Source of the DNA: Gallionellaceae bacterium | Lineage (GTDB): Bacteria > Pseudomonadota > Gammaproteobacteria > Burkholderiales > Gallionellaceae | Reading direction: 5' to 3' | Assembly: GCA_031277195.1 (NCBI GenBank) | Contig: JAITMU010000104.1 | Span: 1 to 8,111, forward strand | DNA length: 8,111 nt | Part shown: piece by piece, positions 1 through 5,597 of the stretch | How positions within the stretch are numbered: position 1 is the stretch's first letter | Layout: every line of letters begins with the position of its first letter | Translations under genes and position numbers: made by a program | Notes under the pieces: model-generated | The model's database searches: none | What the model was told of the DNA's origin: nothing | The model's input: the letters and a program-made list of their open reading frames with translations, nothing else

Positions 1-1410
1 GTCGCGCGCGTCGAGTTCGCCGTCGGTTTCGATGGTCTGTGTGAGATCGGCGGGTGTCAGCAGTTCGCGTGTCACGGCTTCAAACGCGGCGCGGAAGGCG
101 GGGAAATCCGCTTCGCTCAAGGTGAGTCCCGCCGCCATCGCATGACCGCCGAATTTCCGCAGCAGACAGGGATGCCGTTTGGCGACGAGATCGAGCGCGT
201 CGCGCAGATGCAGCGTCGAAATGCTGCGGCCTGAGCCTTTCAGTTCGCCGTCCTGCGCGCGCGCGAAGGCAATCACCGGACGGTGAAACCGCTCCTTCAA
301 ACGTGAAGCGAGAATGCCGATCACGCCCTGATGCCAGTCCGGGTGGAACAGCGACAGGCTGTAATCGTCCGCAATCTGCACGTCATCCAGCGCGGCGAGC
401 GCGCTGTCCTGCATGTCGGCTTCGATGTCGCGGCGGGCGCGGTTCAGTTCGTCGAGTTGCGCGGCGAGTTGCGCCGCTTCGGCGGCGTCATCGGTGAGCA
501 GGCAGCGGATGCCGAGGCTCATGTCTTCCAGTCGTCCGGCGGCATTCAAACGCGGGCCGACGATGAAACCGAGTTCGTAGGCGGAGGCTTGCGCGGGCGC
601 TTTGCGCGCGATTTGCAACAGCGCGTTGATGCCGGGCGAAGCGCGTCCCGCGCGGATGCGGTGCAAACCCTGTTGCACCAGGATGCGGTTGTTCTCGTCC
701 AGCTTCACCACGTCCGCCACGGTGCCGAGCGCGACGAGATCGAGCAGGTCGCCCAATCGGGGTTCGGGTTTTTCCGCGAACGCGCCGCGCGCGCGCAGTT
801 CCGCGCGCAGCGCCAGCAGCACATAAAACATCACGCCCACACCGGCGAGATGCTTGCTCGGAAAATTGCAGCCGCGCTGATTCGGATTGACGATGCACAA
901 CGCATCCGGCAGCGCGTCGGCGGGCAGGTGATGGTCGGTGACGAGCGTTTGCATGCCGAGCCGATTGGCCTCGGCCACGCCTTCGACGCTGGCGATGCCG
1001 TTGTCCACGGTGATTAAAATATCCGGCGTTTTTGTTGCCGCGAGATGCGCGATTTCCGGTGTCAGCCCGTAGCCGTATTCAAACCGGTTCGGCACGATGA
1101 AATCCACCTGCGCGCCGAACAAGCGCAAGCCGCGCAAGGCCACCGCGCAAGCCGTCGCGCCGTCGGCGTCGTAGTCGGCGACGACCAGCAGCTTTTTGTT
1201 TTCCGCGATGGCGTCGGCCAGCAGCGTCGCCATGCGTTTCGCGTTCATCAACTGCGTGAACGGCAGCAGACGATCCAGTCCGGTTTCGAGTTCGTCGGCG
1301 CTGCGAATCCCGCGCGCCGCGTAGATGCGCGCGAGCAGCGGAGAAATGCCGCCTCGTTCGAGCTGTTGCGCGTCGGCGGCGGAATAGGGGCGGGCGGTGA
1401 TGCGAGGCAT
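1..1410 (-). CDS. recJ: Single-stranded-DNA-specific exonuclease RecJ (5' part, C-terminus off window)
   Basis: RecJ degrades single-stranded DNA 5' to 3' in the cytoplasm during recombination, mismatch and base-excision repair. The reading frame is open for 470 codons from the ATG at 1410-1408 to base 1, so roughly the last 100 residues of a protein that is usually about 565-580 long are missing. The DHH phosphoesterase domain shows DYDADG (residues 79-84), VDNG (135-138) and the DHH signature TDHH (158-161). GPRLNAAGRLEDM follows at about 285-297 and LNRARRDIE at about 322-330. The DHHA1 part shows WHQGVIGILASR (about 359-370), KGSGRS (391-396) and FGGHAMAAG (about 420-428). The metal-binding aspartates and histidines are present. 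An in-frame TAA lies four codons upstream of the ATG, so no longer N-terminus is possible; no good ribosome-binding site is visible. The gene diverges from lysC. Identification is firm. Confidence 0.97.
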   Translation of the reverse strand, partial: MPRITARPYSAADAQQLERGGISPLLARIYAARGIRSADELETGLDRLLPFTQLMNAKRMATLLADAIAENKKLLVVADYDADGATACAVALRGLRLFGAQVDFIVPNRFEYGYGLTPEIAHLAATKTPDILITVDNGIASVEGVAEANRLGMQTLVTDHHLPADALPDALCIVNPNQRGCNFPSKHLAGVGVMFYVLLALRAELRARGAFAEKPEPRLGDLLDLVALGTVADVVKLDENNRILVQQGLHRIRAGRASPGINALLQIARKAPAQASAYELGFIVGPRLNAAGRLEDMSLGIRCLLTDDAAEAAQLAAQLDELNRARRDIEADMQDSALAALDDVQIADDYSLSLFHPDWHQGVIGILASRLKERFHRPVIAFARAQDGELKGSGRSISTLHLRDALDLVAKRHPCLLRKFGGHAMAAGLTLSEADFPAFRAAFEAVTRELLTPADLTQTIETDGELDARD

Positions 1411-1441
1411 GGGGGGAGTTTAACTGAAGACGCAGGGGGTG

Positions 1442-1496
1442 AGACGTAAGACGTAAGAGAGGGTTACTTACGTCTTCCAACTTACGTCTTACGTCT
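1442..1496. repeat. GACGTAA-heptamer palindromic repeat, copy 1 (recJ-lysC spacer)
   Basis: Two tandem GACGTAA heptamers (1443-1456) form the left arm. The right side carries three inverted heptamers. AGACGTAAGACGTAAG at 1442-1457 is an exact 16-base inverted repeat of 1481-1496. A third inverted unit, CTTACGTCTT at 1467-1476, can pair instead with 1448-1457 around a 9-base loop, so two hairpins compete. Positions 1467-1496 match 4396-4425 at 27 of 30 bases, so this is a dispersed family with a second copy in the window. It lies between the divergent recJ and lysC genes, upstream of both. No run of U follows on either strand, so it is not a standard terminator. Function is unknown. Confidence 0.85.
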
Positions 1497-1527
1497 GCTG
1501 TCTAGCGACTAACAACCGCCTTTCAGG

Positions 1528-1533
1528 TAAAAT
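1528..1533 (+). promoter_or_regulatory. Candidate -10 element for lysC
   Basis: TAAAAT lies 31 bases before the lysC GTG and is followed by a GC-rich CCGCCCCC. A similar TAAAAT followed by GCCGC precedes crcB. No convincing -35 hexamer sits 16-18 bases upstream, so this is a weak call based on position and the -10 match only. Confidence 0.3.
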
Positions 1534-1564
1534 CCGCCCCCATCTCGTTACTGGCAACAAAATC

Positions 1565-2797
1565 GTGGGACTAATTGTTCAGAAGTATGGCGGCACCTCG
1601 GTGGCGAATCCCGAGCGTATCAAGAGCGTGGCGCGTCGCGTGGCGGCATACAGGGCGCAGGGGCATCAGGTGGTGGTGGTGGTGTCGGCGATGAGCGGGG
1701 AGACGAACCGGCTGATCGCGCTGGCCAGGGAAATCCAGGCGCACCCTGACCCGCGCGAACTCGACGTGATTCTCTCCACCGGCGAACAAGTCACGATTGG
1801 ATTGCTGGCGATGGCTTTGAAGGAGCAGGGCGTTCCGGCCATAAGCTACACCGGCGCGCAAGTGCAGATTCTCACCGACAGCGCCCACACCAAGGCGCGC
1901 ATTCTCAGCATCGACGAACAGAACATCCGCGCCGATCTGGCCAGCGGTCACGCGATTGTCGTCGCCGGATTCCAGGGACAGGACGAGGACGGCAACATCA
2001 CCACGCTGGGACGCGGCGGTTCGGATACCACCGCAGTGGCGCTCGCCGCCGCGCTGCGCGCGGACGAATGCCAGATTTATACCGACGTGGACGGCGTTTA
2101 CACCACCGACCCGCGCATGGTGCCGGAAGCGCGTCGCCTGCCCCGCATCACCTTCGAGGAGATGCTGGAAATGGCGAGTCTCGGCTCCAAGGTATTGCAA
2201 ATCCGCTCGGTCGAGTTTGCGGGCAAATACAAGGTCAGACTGCGCGTGCTGTCCTCGCTGCTGGACGATCCGGGCGAAGGCACGCTGATTACTTTCGAGG
2301 AAGACGACAACATGGAACAGGCCATCATTTCAGGCATCGCATTCAACCGCGACGAAGCCAAAATCACTGTGCGCGGCGTGCCGGACAAACCCGGCATCGC
2401 TTACCAGATACTCGGCCCCGTGAGCGAGGCCAACATCGACGTGGACATGATCATCCAGAACGTCGGCGTGGACGGCTCCACCGATTTTTCGTTCACGGTG
2501 CATCGCAACGAATACGCCAAGACGATGGACACGCTGAAGGCGCAGCAAGCCCGCATCGGCGCGATTGACGTGATCGGCGACGACCGCATCGCCAAGGTCT
2601 CGGTGGTCGGCGTCGGCATGCGCTCGCACGTCGGCATCGCCAGCCAGATGTTCCGCACGCTGGCGGAGGAGGGCATCAACATCCAGATGATTTCCACCTC
2701 GGAAATCAAGATTTCCGTGGTGATCGACGAGAAGTATCTGGAACTGGCGGTGCGAGTGTTGCACAAGGCGTTTGGGCTGGATCAGGAGGCTGCGTAG
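1565..2797 (+). CDS. lysC: Aspartate kinase (aspartokinase), monofunctional, two ACT domains
   Basis: Aspartokinase phosphorylates L-aspartate with ATP, the first step toward lysine, threonine, methionine and diaminopimelate. The 410-residue length fits the monofunctional proteobacterial class. The N-terminal amino-acid-kinase domain has the KYGGTSV signature (residues 7-13), VSAMSGETNRL (40-50), STGEQ (71-75) and TTLGRGGSDTTA (146-157). Two C-terminal ACT domains follow, roughly 263-335 and 343-408, with GVDGSTDFSF (301-310) and STSEIKIS (377-384), the region that forms the lysine/threonine feedback site in this family. Translation starts at GTG; the frame gives no better upstream start, and a clear Shine-Dalgarno sequence is not evident. 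An ATG at codon 250 has a purine-rich leader and could start a separate regulatory subunit. No terminator is visible between lysC and the tRNA genes, so read-through is possible. Confidence 0.97.
   Translation: MGLIVQKYGGTSVANPERIKSVARRVAAYRAQGHQVVVVVSAMSGETNRLIALAREIQAHPDPRELDVILSTGEQVTIGLLAMALKEQGVPAISYTGAQVQILTDSAHTKARILSIDEQNIRADLASGHAIVVAGFQGQDEDGNITTLGRGGSDTTAVALAAALRADECQIYTDVDGVYTTDPRMVPEARRLPRITFEEMLEMASLGSKVLQIRSVEFAGKYKVRLRVLSSLLDDPGEGTLITFEEDDNMEQAIISGIAFNRDEAKITVRGVPDKPGIAYQILGPVSEANIDVDMIIQNVGVDGSTDFSFTVHRNEYAKTMDTLKAQQARIGAIDVIGDDRIAKVSVVGVGMRSHVGIASQMFRTLAEEGINIQMISTSEIKISVVIDEKYLELAVRVLHKAFGLDQEAA
2297..2314 (+). promoter_or_regulatory. Possible internal translation start in lysC (beta-subunit type)
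   Basis: GAGGAAG (2297-2303) lies 8 bases before an in-frame ATG at 2312, which is codon 250 of lysC. The product would be the 161-residue pair of ACT domains. Bacillus and Corynebacterium make such an in-frame beta subunit. The purines also encode Glu-Glu-Asp, so they may be present only for coding reasons. Confidence 0.25.
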
Positions 2798-2820
2798 GCT
2801 TGATTTGGAGAGCGTTGCGA

Positions 2821-2849
2821 TTGACCTTTAACGACGTTTCCTGTAACCT
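2821..2849 (+). promoter_or_regulatory. Sigma-70-type promoter of the tRNA-Ser/tRNA-Arg unit
   Basis: TTGACC (2821-2826) and TAACCT (2844-2849) are separated by exactly 17 bases. The following discriminator, CCGCGGC, is GC-rich, as is typical of stable-RNA promoters under stringent control. The mature tRNA-Ser begins 13 bases after the -10 element, which leaves room for a very short 5' leader. Confidence 0.7.
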
Positions 2850-2861
2850 CCGCGGCCTTTC

Positions 2862-2956
2862 GGAGAGATGGCCGAGAGGTCGAAGGCACTCCCCTGCTAA
2901 GGGAGCATACGAGATTAAAACTTGTATCGAGGGTTCGAATCCCTCTCTCTCCGCCA
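2862..2956 (+). tRNA. tRNA-Ser (anticodon GCT)
   Basis: The acceptor stem GGAGAGA pairs with TCTCTCC (2946-2952), followed by discriminator G and an encoded CCA. The anticodon stem CTCCC/GGGAG encloses the loop CTGCTAA, with GCT at 2896-2898, reading AGC and AGU. The long variable arm that marks a class II tRNA is visible: ATACGAG and CTTGTAT (2907-2927, one G-U pair) around ATTAAAA. The T arm has GGTTCGAATCC. It shares a promoter with the tRNA-Arg gene 32 bases downstream. Confidence 0.97.
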
Positions 2957-2988
2957 GAAAAAATTTTGCAGTCAAAGTTAAGTTGTAC

Positions 2989-3065
2989 GCGCCCGTAGCT
3001 CAGCTGGATAGAGTACTTGGCTACGAACCAAGGGGTCAGGAGTTCGAATCTCTTCGGGCGCGCCA
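2989..3065 (+). tRNA. tRNA-Arg (anticodon ACG)
   Basis: The acceptor stem GCGCCCG pairs with CGGGCGC (3055-3061), followed by discriminator G and an encoded CCA. The anticodon stem CTTGG/CCAAG encloses CTACGAA with ACG at 3023-3025; the first base is expected to be edited to inosine by TadA so the tRNA reads CGU, CGC and CGA. The D arm (AGCTCAGCTGGATAGAGT) and T loop (GTTCGAATC) are normal, with one G-U pair in the T stem. It is the second gene of the short tRNA unit and is followed at once by a terminator. Confidence 0.97.
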
Positions 3066-3072
3066 GATAAGG

Positions 3073-3113
3073 AAACGGGTCAGATTGGAAACGGTCTGAC
3101 CCGTTTTGTTTTT
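3073..3113 (+). terminator. Intrinsic terminator of the tRNA unit
   Basis: A perfect 12-base stem (3073-3084 AAACGGGTCAGA with 3095-3106 TCTGACCCGTTT) has a 10-base loop and runs into TTTTGTTTTT. It starts 8 bases after the tRNA-Arg CCA end, so it ends that transcript and insulates the next gene. Confidence 0.92.
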
Positions 3114-3137
3114 GGACTGTCCCATCGACACGTTTTT

Positions 3138-4358
3138 ATGAGCGCATCAAGCGAGCAACTCAATCACGATCCCCGCGCTGGCGCATTCAATCTCGCCGCG
3201 CTGGGTGCCGCATTGCGCGCGCGCGGCGCAGCCTTGCATCAGCGCGTGGTCGAGCAATGCCCGCACCTTTACGCCGTCGTGCCGGTGTTTCTTGCGCGGG
3301 CGCAGGTCGAGCAGATGCGCGCCGTGGTCGCGGCGGTGATGCGCGTGGTTGCGCTGCCGGGTTGGGGCGCGGGCGTGGCGCAACCGCAGACGTATGCGCC
3401 ACAGGCGGGCGGCGTGTTTTTTGGCTACGATTTTCACGTCAACGCCGACGGTATTCATCTCATCGAAATCAACACCAACGCGGGCGGCGCGTTTCTCAAT
3501 GCGCTGTTGGCGCAAAGCCAGCGCGACGCGAATCTGCCAGGTGGCGCGACCGGCGCGGACGACATGGAAGCGGTCTATCTGGAGATGTTCCGTGAGGAAT
3601 GGCGCATGCAGCGCGGCGATGCGCCGCTGACTTCCGTCGCCATCGTTGACGAAAACCCGCAGGCGCAATTTCTCTATCCCGAATTTGAACTGGCGCGACA
3701 GATGTTCGCGCGCGCCGGTTTGCACGCCGTGATTCTCGACCCGTCAGAATTGGAAACTCGCGCGGACGGCCTGTATCACGATGGGCGAAAAATTGATTTG
3801 ATCTATAACCGGCTCACGGATTTTTCGCTGGAACAGCATCCCGCGCTGGCCACAGCCTACGCCAACGACCGCGTTGTGCTGACGCCGCATCCTTTTGTGT
3901 ATGCGACTTATGCCGACAAACGCAATCTGATTCGCCTCACGGACGCGGACGCTTTACGCGCACTGGGCGCGGATGCGGCAGACATCGACATTCTGCAACG
4001 CTGCGTGCCGCAAACCCGATTGGTGCGCGCGGAAGACGTGGAACGCTGGCGCGCAGAGCGCAAGCAATGGTTCTTCAAACCCGTCACCGGCTTCGGCAGT
4101 CGCGGCACCTATCGCGGCGAAAACGTCACGCAGCGCGTGTTCGCCGAAATCATGCAAGCCGAATACGTCGCGCAACGACTCGCGCCGCCAGACACGCGCA
4201 CGATTGCGGTGGACGGCGTTGACGTTACGTTGAAATCCGATGTGCGCTGTTATGTGTACCAAGGCGAGATTCAAGTCGTCGGCGCGGGTTTGTATCAAGG
4301 GCAGACGCACAACACACGCACACCGGGCGGCGGGTTTACGTTGGTGCGGGTGGTGTAG
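3138..4358 (+). CDS. ATP-grasp-like protein of unknown function, apparently circularly permuted
   Basis: This 406-residue protein is probably an ATP-dependent ligase-type enzyme, cytosolic, with no signal peptide or membrane segment. Three blocks support the fold: LIEINTNAGG (108-117), like the acidic metal-binding E-x-N motif of ATP-grasp ligases; KPVTGFGSRG (314-323), like the nucleotide-binding lysine and glycine-rich loop; and KSDVR (366-370) with GLYQGQTHNTRTPGGGF (384-400), like the C-terminal block of permuted ATP-grasp proteins. In ordinary ATP-grasp enzymes the E-x-N motif comes last; here it precedes the glycine-rich loop by about 200 residues, which is why permutation is inferred. 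IYNRLTDF (222-229) lies between. Substrate is unknown. It stands alone between a terminator and a palindromic repeat, without the alpha-E or transglutaminase-like neighbours known for some permuted ATP-grasp genes. The ATG has no clear ribosome-binding site. The coding call is strong, the family call moderate. Confidence 0.85.
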   Translation: MSASSEQLNHDPRAGAFNLAALGAALRARGAALHQRVVEQCPHLYAVVPVFLARAQVEQMRAVVAAVMRVVALPGWGAGVAQPQTYAPQAGGVFFGYDFHVNADGIHLIEINTNAGGAFLNALLAQSQRDANLPGGATGADDMEAVYLEMFREEWRMQRGDAPLTSVAIVDENPQAQFLYPEFELARQMFARAGLHAVILDPSELETRADGLYHDGRKIDLIYNRLTDFSLEQHPALATAYANDRVVLTPHPFVYATYADKRNLIRLTDADALRALGADAADIDILQRCVPQTRLVRAEDVERWRAERKQWFFKPVTGFGSRGTYRGENVTQRVFAEIMQAEYVAQRLAPPDTRTIAVDGVDVTLKSDVRCYVYQGEIQVVGAGLYQGQTHNTRTPGGGFTLVRVV

Positions 4359-4362
4359 GGGG

Positions 4363-4425
4363 AGACGCAAGACGTAAGACGTAAGACGTAAGTAGCTTGC
4401 GTCTTCAAACTTATGTCTTACGTCT
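4363..4425. repeat. GACGTAA-heptamer palindromic repeat, copy 2 (downstream of the ATP-grasp gene)
   Basis: Four tandem heptamers (GACGCAA, then three GACGTAA, 4364-4391) form the left side, starting six bases after the upstream stop codon. Inverted units lie at 4396-4404 and 4410-4425. AGACGCAAG (4363-4371) pairs perfectly with CTTGCGTCT (4396-4404). AGACGTAAGACGTAAG (4377-4392) pairs with 4410-4425 with one G-U. Compared with copy 1 it has more left-hand units, and the T-to-C variant in the outer left unit is matched by A-to-G in its partner. It might act as a transcript-end hairpin for the ATP-grasp gene, but there is no U tract. Confidence 0.85.
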
Positions 4426-4464
4426 CACGTCCTATCACCACAAGCACGTCCGCTCAAAAAAAAC

Positions 4465-4470
4465 TAAAAT
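4465..4470 (+). promoter_or_regulatory. Candidate -10 element for crcB
   Basis: TAAAAT follows an A-rich stretch and is itself followed by GCCGC, 27 bases before the crcB ATG. The arrangement resembles the candidate in front of lysC. No clear -35 hexamer is seen at the right distance, so confidence is low. Confidence 0.3.
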
Positions 4471-4497
4471 GCCGCAATCTCATTTGCCGTAACGACC

Positions 4498-4902
4498 ATG
4501 CAACCCGCACTCGCACCCATGACGCTCTACGCCTTCGCCGCTGTCGGCACGGGTTCTGCCTTGGGCGCGTGGCTGCGTTGGGGGTTGTGGCGCTGGCTGA
4601 CGCCGGTGTTGCCGGAATTGCCGCTGGGCACATTGGCAGCGAATCTGATCGGCGGTTATCTGGTCGGCGTGGCAGTGGCGTTTTTCGCGCAGTATCCGGG
4701 GCTGGCACCGGAGTGGCGCTTGTTTGTCATCGTCGGTTTTCTCGGTGGATTGACGACGTTTTCGACGTTTTCAGCGGAGACGGTGGCGCTGTTGTTGCGC
4801 GGACAATATGCTTGGGGTGCGGCGATTATTGCGGCGCATCTGGGTGGGTCGTTGTTGATGACGATACTTGGCATACAATCATTTAAGTGGGCGCAGGCAT
4901 AG
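4498..4902 (+). CDS. crcB: Fluoride-specific ion channel CrcB/FluC
   Basis: CrcB/FluC is a small inner-membrane protein that works as an antiparallel dimer and exports fluoride. The 134-residue length and four hydrophobic segments (about 10-30, 43-65, 75-98 and 105-128) fit. Conserved motifs are present: GSALGAWLRW (19-28), GTLAANLIGG (44-53) with the pore Asn49, and GFLGGLTTFSTFS (80-92) with the Phe-box residues Phe88 and Phe91. These sit at a constant offset of six from Asn43, Phe82 and Phe85 of the Bordetella homologue, so the pore looks intact. A second ATG at codon 8 (4519) is an equally possible start; neither has a clear Shine-Dalgarno sequence. No fluoride riboswitch is seen upstream. 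It is followed 62 bases later by trpF in the same direction, a neighbour with no functional link. Confidence 0.95.
   Translation: MQPALAPMTLYAFAAVGTGSALGAWLRWGLWRWLTPVLPELPLGTLAANLIGGYLVGVAVAFFAQYPGLAPEWRLFVIVGFLGGLTTFSTFSAETVALLLRGQYAWGAAIIAAHLGGSLLMTILGIQSFKWAQA
4852..4879 (+). promoter_or_regulatory. Candidate promoter for trpFBA inside the 3' end of crcB
   Basis: TTGTTG (4852-4857) and TACAAT (4874-4879) are spaced by 16 bases, about 85 bases before the trpF start. A transcript from here would carry both hairpins of the crcB-trpF gap. The match is moderate and the sequence is coding, so it may be chance. Confidence 0.35.
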
Positions 4903-4909
4903 CCTGCGC
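4891..4909 (+). terminator. Hairpin across the crcB stop codon, possible weak terminator
   Basis: GCGCAGGC (4891-4898) and GCCTGCGC (4902-4909) form a perfect 8-base stem with an ATA loop, and the crcB TAG (4900-4902) lies in its loop and first stem base. What follows, GACTTTATT, is only loosely U-rich, so termination may be weak. It could equally be a REP-like palindrome or protect the crcB mRNA end. Confidence 0.4.
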
Positions 4910-4917
4910 GACTTTAT

Positions 4918-4945
4918 TCCCTCTCCCCATTTATGGGGAGAGGGA
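4918..4945. repeat. CCCTCTCCCC palindrome in front of trpF
   Basis: A perfect 13-base inverted repeat (4918-4930 with 4933-4945) has only TT at its centre. It shares the CCCTCTCCC/GGGAGAGGG core with the two hairpins between trpA and accD. In RNA it would form a very stable stem ending seven bases before an upstream in-frame ATG (4953) and nineteen before the preferred trpF start, so it could influence trpF translation. Confidence 0.8.
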
Positions 4946-4964
4946 GTGAGCAATGAGGATCAGC

Positions 4965-5597
4965 ATGACCCGAATCAAAATCTGCGGCATCACTCGCGTT
5001 GAGGACGCACAAGCCGTCGCAGCCAGCGGCGCGGATGCGCTTGGCTTTGTGTTTTACGCGCCCAGTCCGCGCAATGTCAGCGCGCAACATGCGGCGCAAC
5101 TGGCGGCGATGGTGCCGCCGTTTGTTACGCGCGTGGGGCTGTTTGTGAATCCGAATGAAGGCGAGGTGCGCGAGGTGTTGCAACACGTTGCGCTCGATGT
5201 GCTGCAATTCCACGGTGACGAATCGCCGGAATTTTGCGCGCAATTCCATCGTCCGTATCTCAAGACCGTGCGGGTAAGACCCGATACGGATTTGCTACAA
5301 TGCGCGGCTCGTTACGCGGGGGCGCAGGGGTTGTTGCTGGATGCGCATGTGGAGGGCATTTACGGCGGCACCGGAGAATCATTCGACTGGGCGCTGATTC
5401 CGCGCAATCTGCCGCTGCCGCTGATTTTGTCCGGCGGATTGCAGACGGACAATGTGGCATCGGCCATCCGGCAAGTGCGGCCTTATGCGGTGGATGTGTC
5501 CAGCGGCGTGGAGGCGGCGAAGGGCATCAAGGACGCGGCAAAAATCGCGGCGTTCATCAAAGAGGTTAAAGACGTTGACTTACAACTATCCAGATAG
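4965..5597 (+). CDS. trpF: Phosphoribosylanthranilate isomerase
   Basis: TrpF converts N-(5-phosphoribosyl)anthranilate to the carboxyphenylamino-deoxyribulose phosphate, the third step of tryptophan synthesis, as a cytosolic TIM barrel. Counted from ATG 4965, the protein has 210 residues and opens with RIKICGITR. The catalytic Cys falls at 7 and the catalytic Asp (LLLDAHVEG) at 126, the same numbers as in the Thermotoga enzyme. FVFYAPSPRNV, LQFHGDE, YGGTGESFDW and the phosphate-binding LILSGGL and DVSSGVE are also present. An upstream in-frame ATG (4953) adds only MRIS. I prefer 4965 because of the family numbering and the AGGA six bases upstream, although the outer ATG also has a GGGAG at good spacing. 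Its last 23 bases overlap trpB in another frame. Confidence 0.96.
   Translation: MTRIKICGITRVEDAQAVAASGADALGFVFYAPSPRNVSAQHAAQLAAMVPPFVTRVGLFVNPNEGEVREVLQHVALDVLQFHGDESPEFCAQFHRPYLKTVRVRPDTDLLQCAARYAGAQGLLLDAHVEGIYGGTGESFDWALIPRNLPLPLILSGGLQTDNVASAIRQVRPYAVDVSSGVEAAKGIKDAAKIAAFIKEVKDVDLQLSR

Noticed and set aside
331..1017. Long plus-strand open frame opposite recJ
   Set aside because: It is a shadow of the RecJ frame in GC-rich DNA; all conserved motifs are on the minus strand.
1442..1496. CRISPR-like array from the repeated heptamers
   Set aside because: Units are seven bases, directly adjacent and in both orientations, with no spacers and no cas genes.
2706..2975. Minus-strand open frame with the peptide AEREGFEPSIQ
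   Set aside because: It is the antisense of tRNA-Ser plus the lysC end; such REGFEPS peptides are a known false-gene artefact of tRNA loci.
2800..3099. Plus-strand open frame across both tRNA genes (PVAQLDRVLGYEPRG peptide)
   Set aside because: It translates tRNA sequence and has no independent coding signal.
4359..4497. Fluoride riboswitch before crcB
   Set aside because: The spacer holds the heptamer palindrome and an A-rich stretch; I could not find the riboswitch's conserved helices and linker segments.
4903..4964. Trp attenuator before trpF
   Set aside because: There is no short reading frame with tandem Trp codons; the palindrome is explained by the repeat family.
5296..5301. TACAAT inside trpF as an internal trpB promoter
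   Set aside because: No -35-like hexamer lies 15-19 bases upstream, and the bases encode normal TrpF residues.
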